A DNA stretch of 44,815 nt from JBBSHJ01 sp038253135 (lineage in GTDB: Bacteria; Actinomycetota; Actinomycetes; Mycobacteriales; QHCD01): the NCBI GenBank assembly GCA_038253135.1, contig JBBSHJ010000015.1:1-44815 (forward strand), in the 5' to 3' direction. The notes under the pieces are model-generated. The model searched no databases and had not been told where the DNA came from. It was given only the letters and a program-made list of their open reading frames with translations. Each line of letters starts with the position of its first letter. The stretch's first letter is position 1. Shown here in pieces: positions 1-8,216 of the stretch. Made by a program: the position numbers and the translations under genes.

Positions 1-1
1 C

Positions 2-352
2 TTCGCGTCGGCGATCGACGCGCTCGCCGCGATCGGCTACGACCACCGGCCGGCGTCGTTCGCGGATCGGCCCCGGCACGAGTTCCTCCGCAAGGTGGCC
101 GGCGGACGGCGTACCCACCATCTGCACCTGCTCACCGTCGACGCGCCGGAGGTCGATGACTACCTCGGCTTGCGCGACTACCTGCGCGTTCACGCGGGCG
201 CCGTGCGGCGGTACGCCGCGGTCAAACGCGACCTCGCCGCCAAGGACGCCCACCCCGAGGACCGGACGCGCTATATCGACGGCAAGGCCGACGTCGTCCG
301 CGAGCTGCTCGCAGCAGCACGCGCCTGGCGGGTACGCCGGCCGGCGGGCTGA
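2..352 (+). CDS. GrpB family protein (5' truncated by window edge)
   Basis: The reading frame is open from the first bases of the window to a stop at 350-352, so only the C-terminal part (about 116 residues) is visible. It carries the typical end of the GrpB/UPF0157 family: a His-rich strand (RTHHLHLL), then the RDYLR segment, a RYAAVKRDLA helix and a final YIDGKADVVRELLAAA helix. The family belongs to the nucleotidyltransferase-like fold. Its members are mostly uncharacterised, although some are fused to dephospho-CoA kinase. The catalytic N-terminal half lies outside the window, so activity cannot be judged. The next gene starts 60 bases downstream on the same strand. Confidence 0.8.
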   Translation, partial: FASAIDALAAIGYDHRPASFADRPRHEFLRKVAGGRRTHHLHLLTVDAPEVDDYLGLRDYLRVHAGAVRRYAAVKRDLAAKDAHPEDRTRYIDGKADVVRELLAAARAWRVRRPAG

Positions 353-411
353 CGACCGCAACGGCCACACGGTCTGTTTGACAGGATGGAGCTTCGCCGC
401 CGGGAGGAACC

Positions 412-663
412 GTGGAACAGGCCATCCAGATCGCCGGGGCGCTGCTGATCCTGGCGGCGTTCGTCTCCGCTCAGGCGAGGCGGCTCGACACGAGCGCGAC
501 GACCTACCTCTTGCTCAACGTGCTGGGCTCGGGCGCACTGGCGTACGACGCGGCACACGGCCGCCAATGGGGGTTCCTGCTGCTGGAAGGGGTGTGGGCG
601 TTGGTCTCCCTGTGGGGCCTGATCGCCAAGGCCCGGGGCCGCGCTCCTTCGCCCGCTCACTGA
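412..663 (+). CDS. Small integral membrane protein, CBU_0592-like
   Basis: An 83-residue protein starting at GTG, preceded by a GGGAGG Shine-Dalgarno. It has three hydrophobic stretches: residues 5-20, 31-46 (LLLNVLGSGALAYDAA) and 53-72 (GFLLLEGVWALVSLWGLIAK). The pattern of a short first helix, a conserved YLLLNVLG segment and an E-x-VWALVSLWGL third helix matches the small CBU_0592-type membrane family seen in many bacteria. The function is unknown. It sits between the GrpB fragment and the DivIVA-like gene on the same strand, with 67 bases to the latter, so shared transcription is possible but not shown. Confidence 0.7.
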   Translation: MEQAIQIAGALLILAAFVSAQARRLDTSATTYLLLNVLGSGALAYDAAHGRQWGFLLLEGVWALVSLWGLIAKARGRAPSPAH

Positions 664-730
664 GCGTTGCTCGCGCGCCACCGCGTGTGCTGATCGCATA
701 CCACAGGTCCCGTCTGCGACGATGTAGTTC

Positions 731-2008
731 ATGGCCGAACACACCGAGCTGATCCCCATGGATGATCCGGGGAGCGGATTCGACATCGTCATGCGCGGCT
801 ACGACCGCCAGCAGGTGACCGAGCAGATCGAGCGACTCGAGGCGGAGCTCCGAGTGGCCACGGCCGACCGCGAGTCCGCGGCCGCCCGCTCCGGCGATCT
901 TGCCCGCCAGCTGGCGTCCGTCCATGGCGAGGTGGAGTCGCTGCGATCGAGGCTGGAGAAGACCGGCCAGCCGGCGTACGAGCGGATGAGCGAGCGCATC
1001 ACGGGCATGCTCAATCTCGCCGAGGCCGAAGCCGCCGACATCCGGCACCAGGCCGAGGTGGACGCCGAGCAGGTCCGGTCGCTGGCCGATCAGGCCGCCG
1101 CCGACAAGCGGGCCGAGCTCGACCGGGTCGACGCCGAGTTGCGCGCCCGCCGGCAGGCCGTCGAGCAGCACTGCTCCCAGCTCATCTTCTCGGCGGAGGG
1201 CCGGGCCAAGTCCATCCTCGCCGAGGCCGAGGTCGCGATCGAGAAGGACCGTCGCGCGCTCGCGAACGAGCGACGCCAGGCCGACGAGGATCGCGCGGCC
1301 GCCGACGAGGAGTCGCGGCTACGCCGTGAGGAGGCCGACGCGGCCGCCGCCGGCGAGCGGCAGCGGCGGCACGACGAGACCACCCGGCACCGCGAGGAGA
1401 CCCTGGCGACGTTGGCCGAGCAGACGGCGACGGCCGATCGCGACCGCGCCGCCGCCGATCAGGCCGCCGAAGATGAGCGCGCAGCGGCCAAGCAGCAACT
1501 CGATGATCACATCGCCGCGGCGCACGCGGCCCGCGAGCAGGCCGACACCGAGGCGCACCAACGGCGGGCCGCCGCCGACAGCGCCGCGGCCACCACGCGG
1601 GCGGAGGCGAACGAGGACTTCGAGATCACCTTGCGGGCGCGGCGTACCCAGGCGCAGCGGGAGCAGGACGAGCGGCACCGCAGCTCGGTCGCCGACGCGC
1701 AGCGACGGGTGGCTGAGGCCGAGGAGCTGGCCGGCGGGTCCACCGCCGACGCCCAGGCAATGGCGGCGAAGACCGAGGCCGACGCGCGTGCGCACGCCGA
1801 CGAGATCGTCGCCGAGGCCGCGCGTCAGGTGACCGAGCTGACCCGTGAGCGCGATGAGGTGCTGCGCCAGCTGCGGTCGCTGCACCAGCTGCTGCTGGGC
1901 TCGGCCGAGCGGGCGGGAATACCGGGTGACGTCCCGGCCCTGATGGAGCGTTCGGCCGAGCCGGGTGACCTCGGGGACTCGCGCCGGCACCGCGAGTGCA
2001 CCGGCTGA
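731..2008 (+). CDS. DivIVA-domain long coiled-coil protein
   Basis: A 425-residue protein. Residues 17-40 (FDIVMRGYDRQQVTEQIERL) match the N-terminal DivIVA/Wag31 membrane-targeting domain, including the conserved Gly-Tyr-Asp. From about residue 40 to 385 the sequence is almost entirely charged Ala/Glu/Arg/Gln-rich heptads, with repeated AAADE and DRAAAD-type segments, indicating one very long coiled coil. This layout resembles the actinobacterial Scy/FilP or so-called cellulose-binding-like coiled-coil proteins more than Wag31, which is shorter. Such proteins act as cytoplasmic scaffolds at the cell pole or septum. The role here is inferred. It ends 4 bases from the convergent aldo/keto reductase, with no obvious terminator between them. 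Confidence 0.75.
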   Translation: MAEHTELIPMDDPGSGFDIVMRGYDRQQVTEQIERLEAELRVATADRESAAARSGDLARQLASVHGEVESLRSRLEKTGQPAYERMSERITGMLNLAEAEAADIRHQAEVDAEQVRSLADQAAADKRAELDRVDAELRARRQAVEQHCSQLIFSAEGRAKSILAEAEVAIEKDRRALANERRQADEDRAAADEESRLRREEADAAAAGERQRRHDETTRHREETLATLAEQTATADRDRAAADQAAEDERAAAKQQLDDHIAAAHAAREQADTEAHQRRAAADSAAATTRAEANEDFEITLRARRTQAQREQDERHRSSVADAQRRVAEAEELAGGSTADAQAMAAKTEADARAHADEIVAEAARQVTELTRERDEVLRQLRSLHQLLLGSAERAGIPGDVPALMERSAEPGDLGDSRRHRECTG

Positions 2009-2012
2009 GGCC

Positions 2013-2975
2013 TCAGCCCGCGATCTCGTCCAGCTCGGCGAGGTCGGCAGCGCTCGGCTCCCACAGTCCGGCCTGCGCGTTGCGGGCCACCTGCTCCGGC
2101 CGGGTCGCACCAGCGATCACGGACGAGACCGCCGGCAGGGCGGCGAGGCCGCCGATCGCCACGTCGATCAGCTCGATGTCCCGATCCCGCGCGTAGCGAT
2201 CGAGCCGCTCGATCGCGTCCCAGTCGGCGTCCTGCTGCAACCGCGTCTTGCTGTGGCCGAGGCGGGTATCCGACCCGGGGCTGGCGCCGCGGGTGTACTT
2301 GCCGGTGAGCAGGCCGTTGGCCAGCGGGAAGAACGGCAGGATGCCGACGCCGTACGCCTCGCATGCCGGCCTCAGCTCGGCTTCGACATCACGCTCGAGC
2401 AGGTTGTAGTTGTTCTGAGCACTGATGCACCGCGGATATCCACCGGCGCGGGCGATGAAGTCGGCCTCGACGACCTGCCAGCCACGGAAGTTCGACGAGC
2501 CGACATAGCGCACCTTGCCCTCGTCGACGAGCTCTCCCAGCGCGGCGAGGGTTTCCTCGATCGGCGTGATGCCATCGGGCACGTGGTACTGGTAGAGGTC
2601 GATGTAGTCGGTGCCGAGCCTGGTGAGGGAGGCCTGGACGGCGCGACGGATGTAGCGGCGCGAACCGCGAGCCCCCCAGTCAGGGCCATTGGCACCGCCC
2701 ATGTCCATGCCGAATTTGGTCGCCACGACCACATCGGCCCGCCGCTTGCCCAGCGCCTGGCCGAGGATGCTCTCCGAGAGCCCGGGCTTGGCGCCGTAGG
2801 TGTCGGCGACGTCGAAGAGGGTGATGCCGGCATCGATGCACGCGTCGATGACGGCGGTGGCGCCCGAGAGCTGCTCGGTGCGGGTGTTGGGCCGGCCGAG
2901 GTTGTTGCAGCCCAGCCCGACGACCGACACGGTGAGTCCCGAATCCCCGAGCTGGCGATAGCGCATGTGTGTCAT
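2013..2975 (-). CDS. Aldo/keto reductase
   Basis: A 320-residue NADPH-dependent (beta/alpha)8-barrel oxidoreductase. The catalytic tetrad is visible: Asp55 and Tyr60 in FDVADTYG, Lys87 in VVVATKFG, His131 in LYQYHVPD. The C-terminal cofactor region (VSSVIAGATRPEQVARN) has the usual phosphate-binding form. The GSSNFRGWQV segment is typical of the YghZ/Kv-beta-like branch. The substrate cannot be read from sequence. Two starts compete: ATG at 2975 has a TAGGGT hexamer six bases upstream (leaderless geometry), while ATG at 2966 has GAGGA nine bases upstream. I chose 2975. An inverted repeat lies upstream at 2998-3021. Confidence 0.93.
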   Translation of the reverse strand: MTHMRYRQLGDSGLTVSVVGLGCNNLGRPNTRTEQLSGATAVIDACIDAGITLFDVADTYGAKPGLSESILGQALGKRRADVVVATKFGMDMGGANGPDWGARGSRRYIRRAVQASLTRLGTDYIDLYQYHVPDGITPIEETLAALGELVDEGKVRYVGSSNFRGWQVVEADFIARAGGYPRCISAQNNYNLLERDVEAELRPACEAYGVGILPFFPLANGLLTGKYTRGASPGSDTRLGHSKTRLQQDADWDAIERLDRYARDRDIELIDVAIGGLAALPAVSSVIAGATRPEQVARNAQAGLWEPSAADLAELDEIAG

Positions 2976-2981
2976 TCCTCA

Positions 2982-2987
2982 ACCCTA
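2982..2987 (-). promoter_or_regulatory. Candidate -10 element (leaderless) for the aldo/keto reductase
   Basis: TAGGGT on the minus strand fits TANNNT and ends six bases before the ATG at 2975, so transcription would begin at or near the start codon. No convincing -35 box is seen. Confidence 0.4.
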
Positions 2988-2997
2988 TGGTCCCCGT

Positions 2998-3021
2998 CTT
3001 GTCTTCGAATAACCGGACAAG
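2998..3021. promoter_or_regulatory. Inverted repeat CTTGTC-N12-GACAAG, candidate operator
   Basis: The six-base arms CTTGTC (2998-3003) and GACAAG (3016-3021) are perfect and lie just upstream of the predicted -10 of the aldo/keto reductase gene. The position suits a repressor or activator site. Six-base arms can also occur by chance. Confidence 0.3.
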
Positions 3022-3067
3022 ATCGGGTCGGGAGTGGCCGGTTTTCTAAGACAGGCTGGGTGTCGGG

Positions 3068-3841
3068 TCAGAGGGTGTCAAGGAACGGCGTCAGCGCGCC
3101 GATGAACTCGGCCGGCGTCTCCATCGCGGTGAGATGCCCGGAGCCGGCGACCGTCACGATTTCCGCCTCGGGTACGGCGCCGGCCATGGCCGCGACATCC
3201 GTCGCGGTCGAGAGCGGGTCCTCCGCACCGCGCACCAGCAGGACCGGCGCCGGCGTCGTGGCGAGTACGCCGAGGGAGTCCGGCCGCGCAGCCATGGCGC
3301 GCTGTGCCCACGCGACCGTTTCCGGCGCGGCGGCGCCGGCGATCTCGTCGAGCCACGACACGACGTCGGGCCGATCGGCACGGGTCGAGTCGCCGAGCAG
3401 CGGCGGCAGGACATCGCGGCGTACGACGTCGGGATCGGAAATCACGTTGGCTGCGATCCGTTCGCGGTTGGCCGCCGCTGCGGGCGGATCGGCCGTTGCC
3501 TTGGTGTCGGCGAGCACGAGTGCCGCGATCCGCTCGCGATGCCCGTCGAGCAACCGGAGCGCGACGTAGCCACCCATGGACAGGCCGGCGGCGGCGGCTC
3601 GCTCGATCCCGAGCCGGTCCAGCAGGGCGACGACATCCTCGGCGCTGCGGGACAGCGAGGGCGGATCGTCGCCGAGCGGCGAGGAACCGAAGCCGCGCAA
3701 GTCCGGCGCGATCACCCGCCGGCCCTCGGCCAGCGCCGGCAGCACGTCGCGCCACATCGCGGAGGAGAGCGGAAACGCGTGCAGCAGCAGCAATGGCGGG
3801 TCGCCGGCGCCCTGCTCGGCGAACCCCAGCTCGACGGTCAT
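3068..3841 (-). CDS. Alpha/beta fold hydrolase
   Basis: A 257-residue alpha/beta hydrolase with the full catalytic set: nucleophile Ser88 in GLSMGG, acid Asp in VRGAEDPL, and His in GSGHLT. An oxyanion-type motif LLHAFPLS follows the first strands. It resembles the PcaD/BioH-like esterase group, but the substrate is not evident. The start ATG at 3841 lies 13 bases after the stop of the next upstream hydrolase gene, so the two are probably co-transcribed. A longer frame reaches back to 3907 but adds only Arg/Gly-rich sequence that overlaps the neighbour, so I rejected it. Confidence 0.88.
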   Translation of the reverse strand: MTVELGFAEQGAGDPPLLLLHAFPLSSAMWRDVLPALAEGRRVIAPDLRGFGSSPLGDDPPSLSRSAEDVVALLDRLGIERAAAAGLSMGGYVALRLLDGHRERIAALVLADTKATADPPAAAANRERIAANVISDPDVVRRDVLPPLLGDSTRADRPDVVSWLDEIAGAAAPETVAWAQRAMAARPDSLGVLATTPAPVLLVRGAEDPLSTATDVAAMAGAVPEAEIVTVAGSGHLTAMETPAEFIGALTPFLDTL

Positions 3842-3854
3842 CGCGGCGACCCCA

Positions 3855-4577
3855 TCACGCGCTGACCGTACGCCAGGCCCGCGGCAGCGGAAAGGCCCGC
3901 GGCGCAACCCGTTTCACGATCTCGCCGAGCACGGTCTCGGCGTATCCCACGAGGAGATGCTTGGCGCCGTCCACGCCGATTACCTCGGCCTGCGGGATCC
4001 GGGCGAAGCGCTGTCGCGCCTCCTCCGGTCGGAGGTTGTCGTCGAGCTCGGGCACGATCACCAGGACCGGCCGCCCCGACTCGGCCCAGCGGTCCAGGTC
4101 GGCGTCGGTCGACCGGCGCAGCGGCGGAGAGATGAGGATCAGGCCGGCGACCGCGGGATCGCAGCCATGCCGCAGCGCCAGCTCGGTGCCGAAGCTCCAG
4201 CCGACGAGCCACGGCGCCGGCAGCTCCTCGAATTCGGCGTATTCGAGTGCGGCCGCGACGTCGTACCGCTCTGCCTCGCCGCCGTCGAAGGTTCCCGTGC
4301 TCGTCCCCTGCTCGCTGCTGGTGCCGCGGGTGTTGAAGCGCAGCACGTCGATGGCGGCCAGCGCGGGCAGCCGGGTGGCCGCCTTGCGCAGCAGATGGCT
4401 GTCCATCATCCCGCCGTGCGTGGGCAACGGGTGCAAGCAGACCAACGTCGCGATCGGGTCGGCATCGACCGGTGCGGCCAGCTCGCCGACCAGCGCGCAT
4501 CCGTCGCCGGTGTGCAGGGTCAGCGGGGTACGTCGGGCCGGCAGGACAGTGTTGGCGCGGATCTCGTGCTCGCTCAC
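3855..4577 (-). CDS. Alpha/beta hydrolase (dienelactone hydrolase-like)
   Basis: A 240-residue protein. The nucleophile elbow is GWSFGT (Ser of the GxSxG-type motif), preceded by a LHPLPTHGG oxyanion region and followed by a late GAKHLLVGY His motif. The HPLPTHGG and FNTRGTSSEQGT segments are characteristic of the short alpha/beta hydrolases related to bacterial KANL3/Tex30-like and dienelactone hydrolase families. The chosen start is GTG at 4577, because the upstream gene ends with TGA at 4574-4576 inside it (GTGA overlap), implying translational coupling. The substrate is unknown. Confidence 0.8.
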   Translation of the reverse strand: MSEHEIRANTVLPARRTPLTLHTGDGCALVGELAAPVDADPIATLVCLHPLPTHGGMMDSHLLRKAATRLPALAAIDVLRFNTRGTSSEQGTSTGTFDGGEAERYDVAAALEYAEFEELPAPWLVGWSFGTELALRHGCDPAVAGLILISPPLRRSTDADLDRWAESGRPVLVIVPELDDNLRPEEARQRFARIPQAEVIGVDGAKHLLVGYAETVLGEIVKRVAPRAFPLPRAWRTVSA

Positions 4578-4852
4578 GCGTGGCGTCCGTACTGCGTTCC
4601 GCGGGTGGTGCGCGCCTGCCAGCAGGCCGTGTGCCAATGCCGGCGCGCGTCGGCGCCGCCGGCGTCCTGCGGCCACACCACCCGGTGCGGCGTCCCCGGC
4701 GCGATCTCGTGGTCACAGCCCGGACAGCGGTACCGCTTGGCCGCGGCCGCGCCGGATACCGGTCGGACGACGTACGACGTGCCGTTCCACTCGGCCACGT
4801 CGAAGCCCAGCGGGCGCGGGGCGAGGGTCTTAGGCCGGCGGTTGCGTCGCAT
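4574..4852 (-). CDS. Small zinc-ribbon-like hypothetical protein
   Basis: A 92-residue protein starting MRRNRRPKTLAPRPLGFDV. The middle has YRCPGCDHEIAPG, a CxxC knuckle, and a later HWHTACW could supply the remaining ligands, so a treble-clef or zinc-ribbon fold is likely. Genes of this type commonly stand before a hydrolase gene in actinomycetes, as here. The ATG at 4852 is preceded by TACCCT with a six-base gap (leaderless signature), and the stop overlaps the start of the following hydrolase. A longer open frame to 5287 runs antisense through the lipoprotein gene and was rejected. The function is unknown. Confidence 0.7.
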   Translation of the reverse strand: MRRNRRPKTLAPRPLGFDVAEWNGTSYVVRPVSGAAAAKRYRCPGCDHEIAPGTPHRVVWPQDAGGADARRHWHTACWQARTTRGTQYGRHA

Positions 4853-4858
4853 TCCTCG

Positions 4859-4864
4859 AGGGTA
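4859..4864 (-). promoter_or_regulatory. Candidate leaderless -10 (TACCCT) for the 4852 gene
   Basis: TACCCT on the minus strand ends six bases before the ATG at 4852. It faces a second TACCCT (4877-4882) on the other strand that serves the divergent lipoprotein gene. Confidence 0.45.
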
Positions 4865-4876
4865 GAAGCCGGTGGA

Positions 4877-4882
4877 TACCCT
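4877..4882 (+). promoter_or_regulatory. Candidate leaderless -10 (TACCCT) for the lipoprotein gene
   Basis: TACCCT ends seven bases before the ATG at 4890, supporting that start over the GTG at 4872. Only 37 bases separate the two divergent start codons. Confidence 0.45.
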
Positions 4883-4889
4883 CGGGCCC

Positions 4890-5777
4890 ATGGACCCGGC
4901 CACCGTTGCCCGATCGCCGCACCGCGGTGCCGTGGCGGTCGGGTTGACGCTCACCGTCATGGTCGGCGCGATCGGTGCGTGCAGTACGACGACGGCGGGC
5001 CGCGGACATCCGGCGAGCGACACCCGGGCGTCGGCGTCGGTGCGAGGCCGTTCACCCGCACCGATCACCTCGGCGGTGCCCACCGCGACCACGCCGGCGC
5101 CGTCACAAGGCGCGCCGCCCGCGACGGCGACCTCCCCTGCACCCTCGTCCTCCGTGACACCAACGACCTCTGGGGCGCGGACGCCCACCGCGCCGCCGAC
5201 GGACGGCGTGCCACCGCTCACGGTCACCGCGCCGGGCCACCTCGGGATCATGGCCGGCAACCCCAGATCCACAGTTACCGTCGACATCTACGAGGATCTG
5301 CTCTGTCCGATCTGCGGCGCATTCGAGCGGGCGACCGGAATGACCGTGCAGACACTGATCAAGCACGGCAAGACGCGAGTGGTCTTTCATCCGATCGCTA
5401 GCCTCAACGATGCGTCGAACCCACCGGGCTATTCCGGCCGCGCCGCCAATGCACTTGCCTGCATGCCGACACAGCAAGGTTTCGTCAACCTGCAGGCCGC
5501 GCTTTATCGGCAACAACCCAAGGAGGGCGGCGCCGGGCTTACCGACCGGCAACTCGTCGCACACGCCAGGAAGTTTGGGTCATCGGACGCCTCCGTCGCG
5601 ATGTGCATCACCACACATCGCTACGCCCGGTGGGTCACGACGATCACGAAGGCGGCGGAGAATGCGGGAGTCACCGGGACGCCCACGGTGCGGGTCAATG
5701 GAAAACGGATAACGCACCCCGATGGTGATCCGCCGCTGCCGAAAGATCTGACCAAGGCCGTCACGGCGGCTCGATGA
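4890..5777 (+). CDS. DsbA-like thioredoxin-fold lipoprotein
   Basis: A 295-residue exported protein. An N-terminal hydrophobic segment ends in a lipobox (AIGAC, Cys31), predicting a lipid-anchored protein outside the membrane. Residues about 35-110 are a Thr/Pro/Ser/Ala-rich linker, as expected for crossing the cell wall. The rest is a thioredoxin-fold domain of the DsbA/MdbA type: IYEDLLCPICGAF with the redox pair Cys139/Cys142, and the cis-Pro loop GVTGTPTVRVNG. Further Cys residues occur at ACMP and AMCI. It probably makes or repairs disulfides in secreted proteins. The start at ATG 4890 is chosen because TACCCT lies seven bases upstream. Confidence 0.85.
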   Translation: MDPATVARSPHRGAVAVGLTLTVMVGAIGACSTTTAGRGHPASDTRASASVRGRSPAPITSAVPTATTPAPSQGAPPATATSPAPSSSVTPTTSGARTPTAPPTDGVPPLTVTAPGHLGIMAGNPRSTVTVDIYEDLLCPICGAFERATGMTVQTLIKHGKTRVVFHPIASLNDASNPPGYSGRAANALACMPTQQGFVNLQAALYRQQPKEGGAGLTDRQLVAHARKFGSSDASVAMCITTHRYARWVTTITKAAENAGVTGTPTVRVNGKRITHPDGDPPLPKDLTKAVTAAR

Positions 5778-5854
5778 ATGCTCGGCCCGGCAAGCGATCC
5801 CTGGTACCATCGCTAATTCGGCGGTAATTGCGCAGCAAACATCGCCTGCATTGT

Positions 5855-5882
5855 TTGACCGGGAATATCTTAAGTATATCTC
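5855..5882 (+). promoter_or_regulatory. Candidate promoter of the HelD-like gene
   Basis: TTGACC at 5855-5860 and an AT-rich stretch with TATATC/TATCTC at 5875-5882 form an unusually AT-rich promoter-like patch before the TTG start at 5896. The spacer is 14-16 bases, short of ideal. No rifamycin-associated element like those upstream of helR genes was recognised. Confidence 0.35.
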
Positions 5883-5895
5883 AGGGAGTGCGCAT

Positions 5896-8190
5896 TTGTC
5901 CAGCACAGAAATCCGGGGGATCGGTGTCGACACGACGGAGACGGAGCGCGAGCAGCGCGCGATCGATGTGATCTATCGCCACTATGACGCCCGACGCGCG
6001 GAGCTCACCGAGCGCATGCGCGAGCCGTTCCGTGAGCTGCAGCACGAGCTCGGTCAGTACCGCAACGAACGCGAAGCCATCTGGGAGATGTCCGGTGACC
6101 GGCTCAACCGCCTGATCGCGGCTGAGGACGAGCTCGTCTTCGGCCGCCTCGATCCCGCCGATGGTGCGCCGCGCTACATCGGGCGCACCGGGTTGCGTGA
6201 CGACGCGGCTAACGTCGTACTGCTGGACTGGCGGGCCGAGCAAGCGAGAGCGTTCTACCTCGCGACGCCGATCCAACCCGCCGGGATGATCCGGCGGCGC
6301 CACATCCGCATGCGCGAGCGCACCGTGACCGGCGTCGACGATGACATTCTCGACCGGGACATTCTCGACCGGGACATTCTCGACCGGGACATTCTCGACC
6401 GGACCGGCCTGGTCGGCGAGGCGGCGCTCCTTGTCGCGCTCGGGGCCGAGCGCACCGGTCGGATGCCGGCCATCGTCGCCACGATCCAGGCCGAGCAGGA
6501 CGCCGTCGTCCGCGCGCCCGCGGCAGGCGTGCACGTCGTGCAGGGCGGCCCGGGAACGGGCAAGACGGCCGTGGCCCTGCATCGCGCGGCCTACCTTCTC
6601 TACGCGCGCCGCGAGCTGCTCTCGCGCCGGGTCGTGCTCGTCATCGGTCCGACAGACCGGTTCCTGGAGTACGTCGGCGACGTGCTGCCCGGTCTCGGTG
6701 AGCGCAGCGTTCTGCTCAAGACCGTCGGCTCGCTCTTCCCGGGAATCACGGCGACGGGTGCGGAATCAGCCCCGGCCGGCGCTATCAAGGGACGGCTCGC
6801 GATGGCCGACGTGATCGCCGCCGGCGTCACCGACCGCGAGCGGCTGCCCAGCGAGCCGTGGCCGATCCCGTATGTCGACGACGACGTCGCCGAGCTCACC
6901 CCCGCCATGGTCGAGGCCGCCCAGGACCGAGCCGAGGCGACCAACCTGCCGCACAACCGGGCCCGCCGGGTCTTCGTCGAGAGCGTCATCGACAGCCTCA
7001 CCGCTGGCGTGGCGGACCGCCTCGGTGCCGACCCCTTCGGTGGCGCCAACTGGCTCGACCCGGCCGAGAAGGCCGAGCTCCGGGCCGAGATCGCCGGGTC
7101 GAGCGCGGTCAACGACGCCCTCGACGAGCTGTGGCCGGTGCTCGCACCCGAGCGGTTCCTGGCCGACCTGCTCTCCGATGCCGACCTGCTCGAGGCCGCC
7201 GCACCAGACCTGTCCCCCGCGGAACGCAGCGCCCTGCACCGCTCGCCCGATGCGCCCCTGACCCCGGCCGACATCCCGCTCATCGACGAGGCCGCCGTGC
7301 TGCTCGGGATCGACGAGGCCGAGCACGACGAGCGGGCCGAACGCGAGCACGCGCACCGGATCGCCCTGGCGCAGGAGGTCCTCGACATCGCCGTCGGCTC
7401 GCAGTCGACCGACCTTCCCGACGATGAGGAGGCGGGCATCAGCGTCTTCGACCTGTACGACGCGCAGGGGCTGGCCGAGCGCCAGCAGGAGACCGACCGG
7501 CGTACCCCGACCCAACGCGCCGCCGCCGATCAGGAGTGGACCTACGGGCACGTCATCGTCGACGAGGCGCAGGAGCTCTCCCCGATGGACTGGCGAATGC
7601 TGCTCCGCCGCTGCCCGAGCCGGTCGATGACCGTCGTCGGCGACACGGCGCAAAGCAGCGGGCCGCCCGGGACCTGGCGGGACCGGCTCGCGCCGTTGCT
7701 CGGCACCGGCTTCGACCTGCGCGAGCTGACGGTCAATTACCGCACCCCGGCAGCGGCCATGGCCGTCGCCGAGAGCATCCGGGCCCAGATCGCTCCCACC
7801 CAACGGAGCGCGCGATCGGTGCGCGCCGTGGCCGACAAGCCGTGGCGGCGCGTGGTCAACGACATTGCCACCGCGCTGCCTGAGTGCGTGGCCGGCGAGC
7901 TCGAGGCGGTCGGCCATGGGACCGTCGCGGTGCTCACCGCACCCGACGACATCGCCCGGATTGGCGCAACCGCGAGCGATTCCGACCGCGTGACGGTGAC
8001 GACAGCGGCGGGCGCGAAGGGTCTGGAGTTCGACTCGGTGATCGTCGTCGAGCCGACCGACATCGCAGCGAGCGGCCTCGGCGACCTCTACGTCGCGCTC
8101 ACCCGCACCACTCGCCGCCTGGGGATCCTCGACACCGGAGAGGTGCCCGCGGCGCTGGAGACCGCCGCCCTGGCCCCGTGGCCGACCTGA
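5896..8190 (+). CDS. HelD/HelR-family RNA polymerase recycling ATPase (UvrD-like)
   Basis: A superfamily 1 ATPase of about 764 residues. Walker A GGPGTGKT is at 217-224. VIVDEAQELSPMDWRML is the Walker B/motif II region, VVGDTAQ motif III, LTVNYRTP motif IV, TAAGAKGLEFDSVIVVEP motif V and YVALTRTTRRL motif VI. The N-terminal coiled coil rich in Glu/Arg (ETEREQRAIDVIYRHYDARRAEL) and the AAEDELVFGRLD segment match actinobacterial HelD proteins, which free stalled RNA polymerase from nucleic acid. HelR members also confer rifamycin tolerance, which cannot be read from this sequence. The frame is open from 5851, but TTG 5896 has AGGGAG seven bases upstream and lies after the promoter-like patch. 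It contains an exact DILDR repeat. Confidence 0.85.
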   Translation: MSSTEIRGIGVDTTETEREQRAIDVIYRHYDARRAELTERMREPFRELQHELGQYRNEREAIWEMSGDRLNRLIAAEDELVFGRLDPADGAPRYIGRTGLRDDAANVVLLDWRAEQARAFYLATPIQPAGMIRRRHIRMRERTVTGVDDDILDRDILDRDILDRDILDRTGLVGEAALLVALGAERTGRMPAIVATIQAEQDAVVRAPAAGVHVVQGGPGTGKTAVALHRAAYLLYARRELLSRRVVLVIGPTDRFLEYVGDVLPGLGERSVLLKTVGSLFPGITATGAESAPAGAIKGRLAMADVIAAGVTDRERLPSEPWPIPYVDDDVAELTPAMVEAAQDRAEATNLPHNRARRVFVESVIDSLTAGVADRLGADPFGGANWLDPAEKAELRAEIAGSSAVNDALDELWPVLAPERFLADLLSDADLLEAAAPDLSPAERSALHRSPDAPLTPADIPLIDEAAVLLGIDEAEHDERAEREHAHRIALAQEVLDIAVGSQSTDLPDDEEAGISVFDLYDAQGLAERQQETDRRTPTQRAAADQEWTYGHVIVDEAQELSPMDWRMLLRRCPSRSMTVVGDTAQSSGPPGTWRDRLAPLLGTGFDLRELTVNYRTPAAAMAVAESIRAQIAPTQRSARSVRAVADKPWRRVVNDIATALPECVAGELEAVGHGTVAVLTAPDDIARIGATASDSDRVTVTTAAGAKGLEFDSVIVVEPTDIAASGLGDLYVALTRTTRRLGILDTGEVPAALETAALAPWPT
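6343..6402 (+). repeat. Four exact 15-bp tandem repeats (DILDR x4) inside the HelD-like gene
   Basis: The unit GACATTCTCGACCGG is repeated four times without a single mismatch and in frame, coding DILDRDILDRDILDRDILDR at residues 150-169, before the Walker A motif. Nucleotide identity means recent expansion by slippage or an active length polymorphism. Loss or gain of a unit keeps the frame. Confidence 0.97.
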
Positions 8191-8195
8191 GCGAC

Positions 8196-8216
8196 GCGGT
8201 GCGCCAACCGCACCGC
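8196..8216. terminator. Hairpin between convergent genes, candidate bidirectional terminator
   Basis: A perfect eight-base stem GCGGTGCG / CGCACCGC with a five-base loop begins six bases after the HelD-like stop. No U-run follows. It lies between genes that converge (stops at 8190 and 8327). Confidence 0.5.

Noticed and set aside
1965..3569. A 534-residue plus-strand frame opposite the aldo/keto reductase and hydrolase
   Set aside because: It is antisense to two clear enzyme genes. The composition is typical of shadow frames.
5778..5895. Rifamycin-associated element before the HelD-like gene
   Set aside because: I looked for the GC-rich inverted motif known upstream of helR genes and saw only weak resemblance near 5783-5800. 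Not supported.
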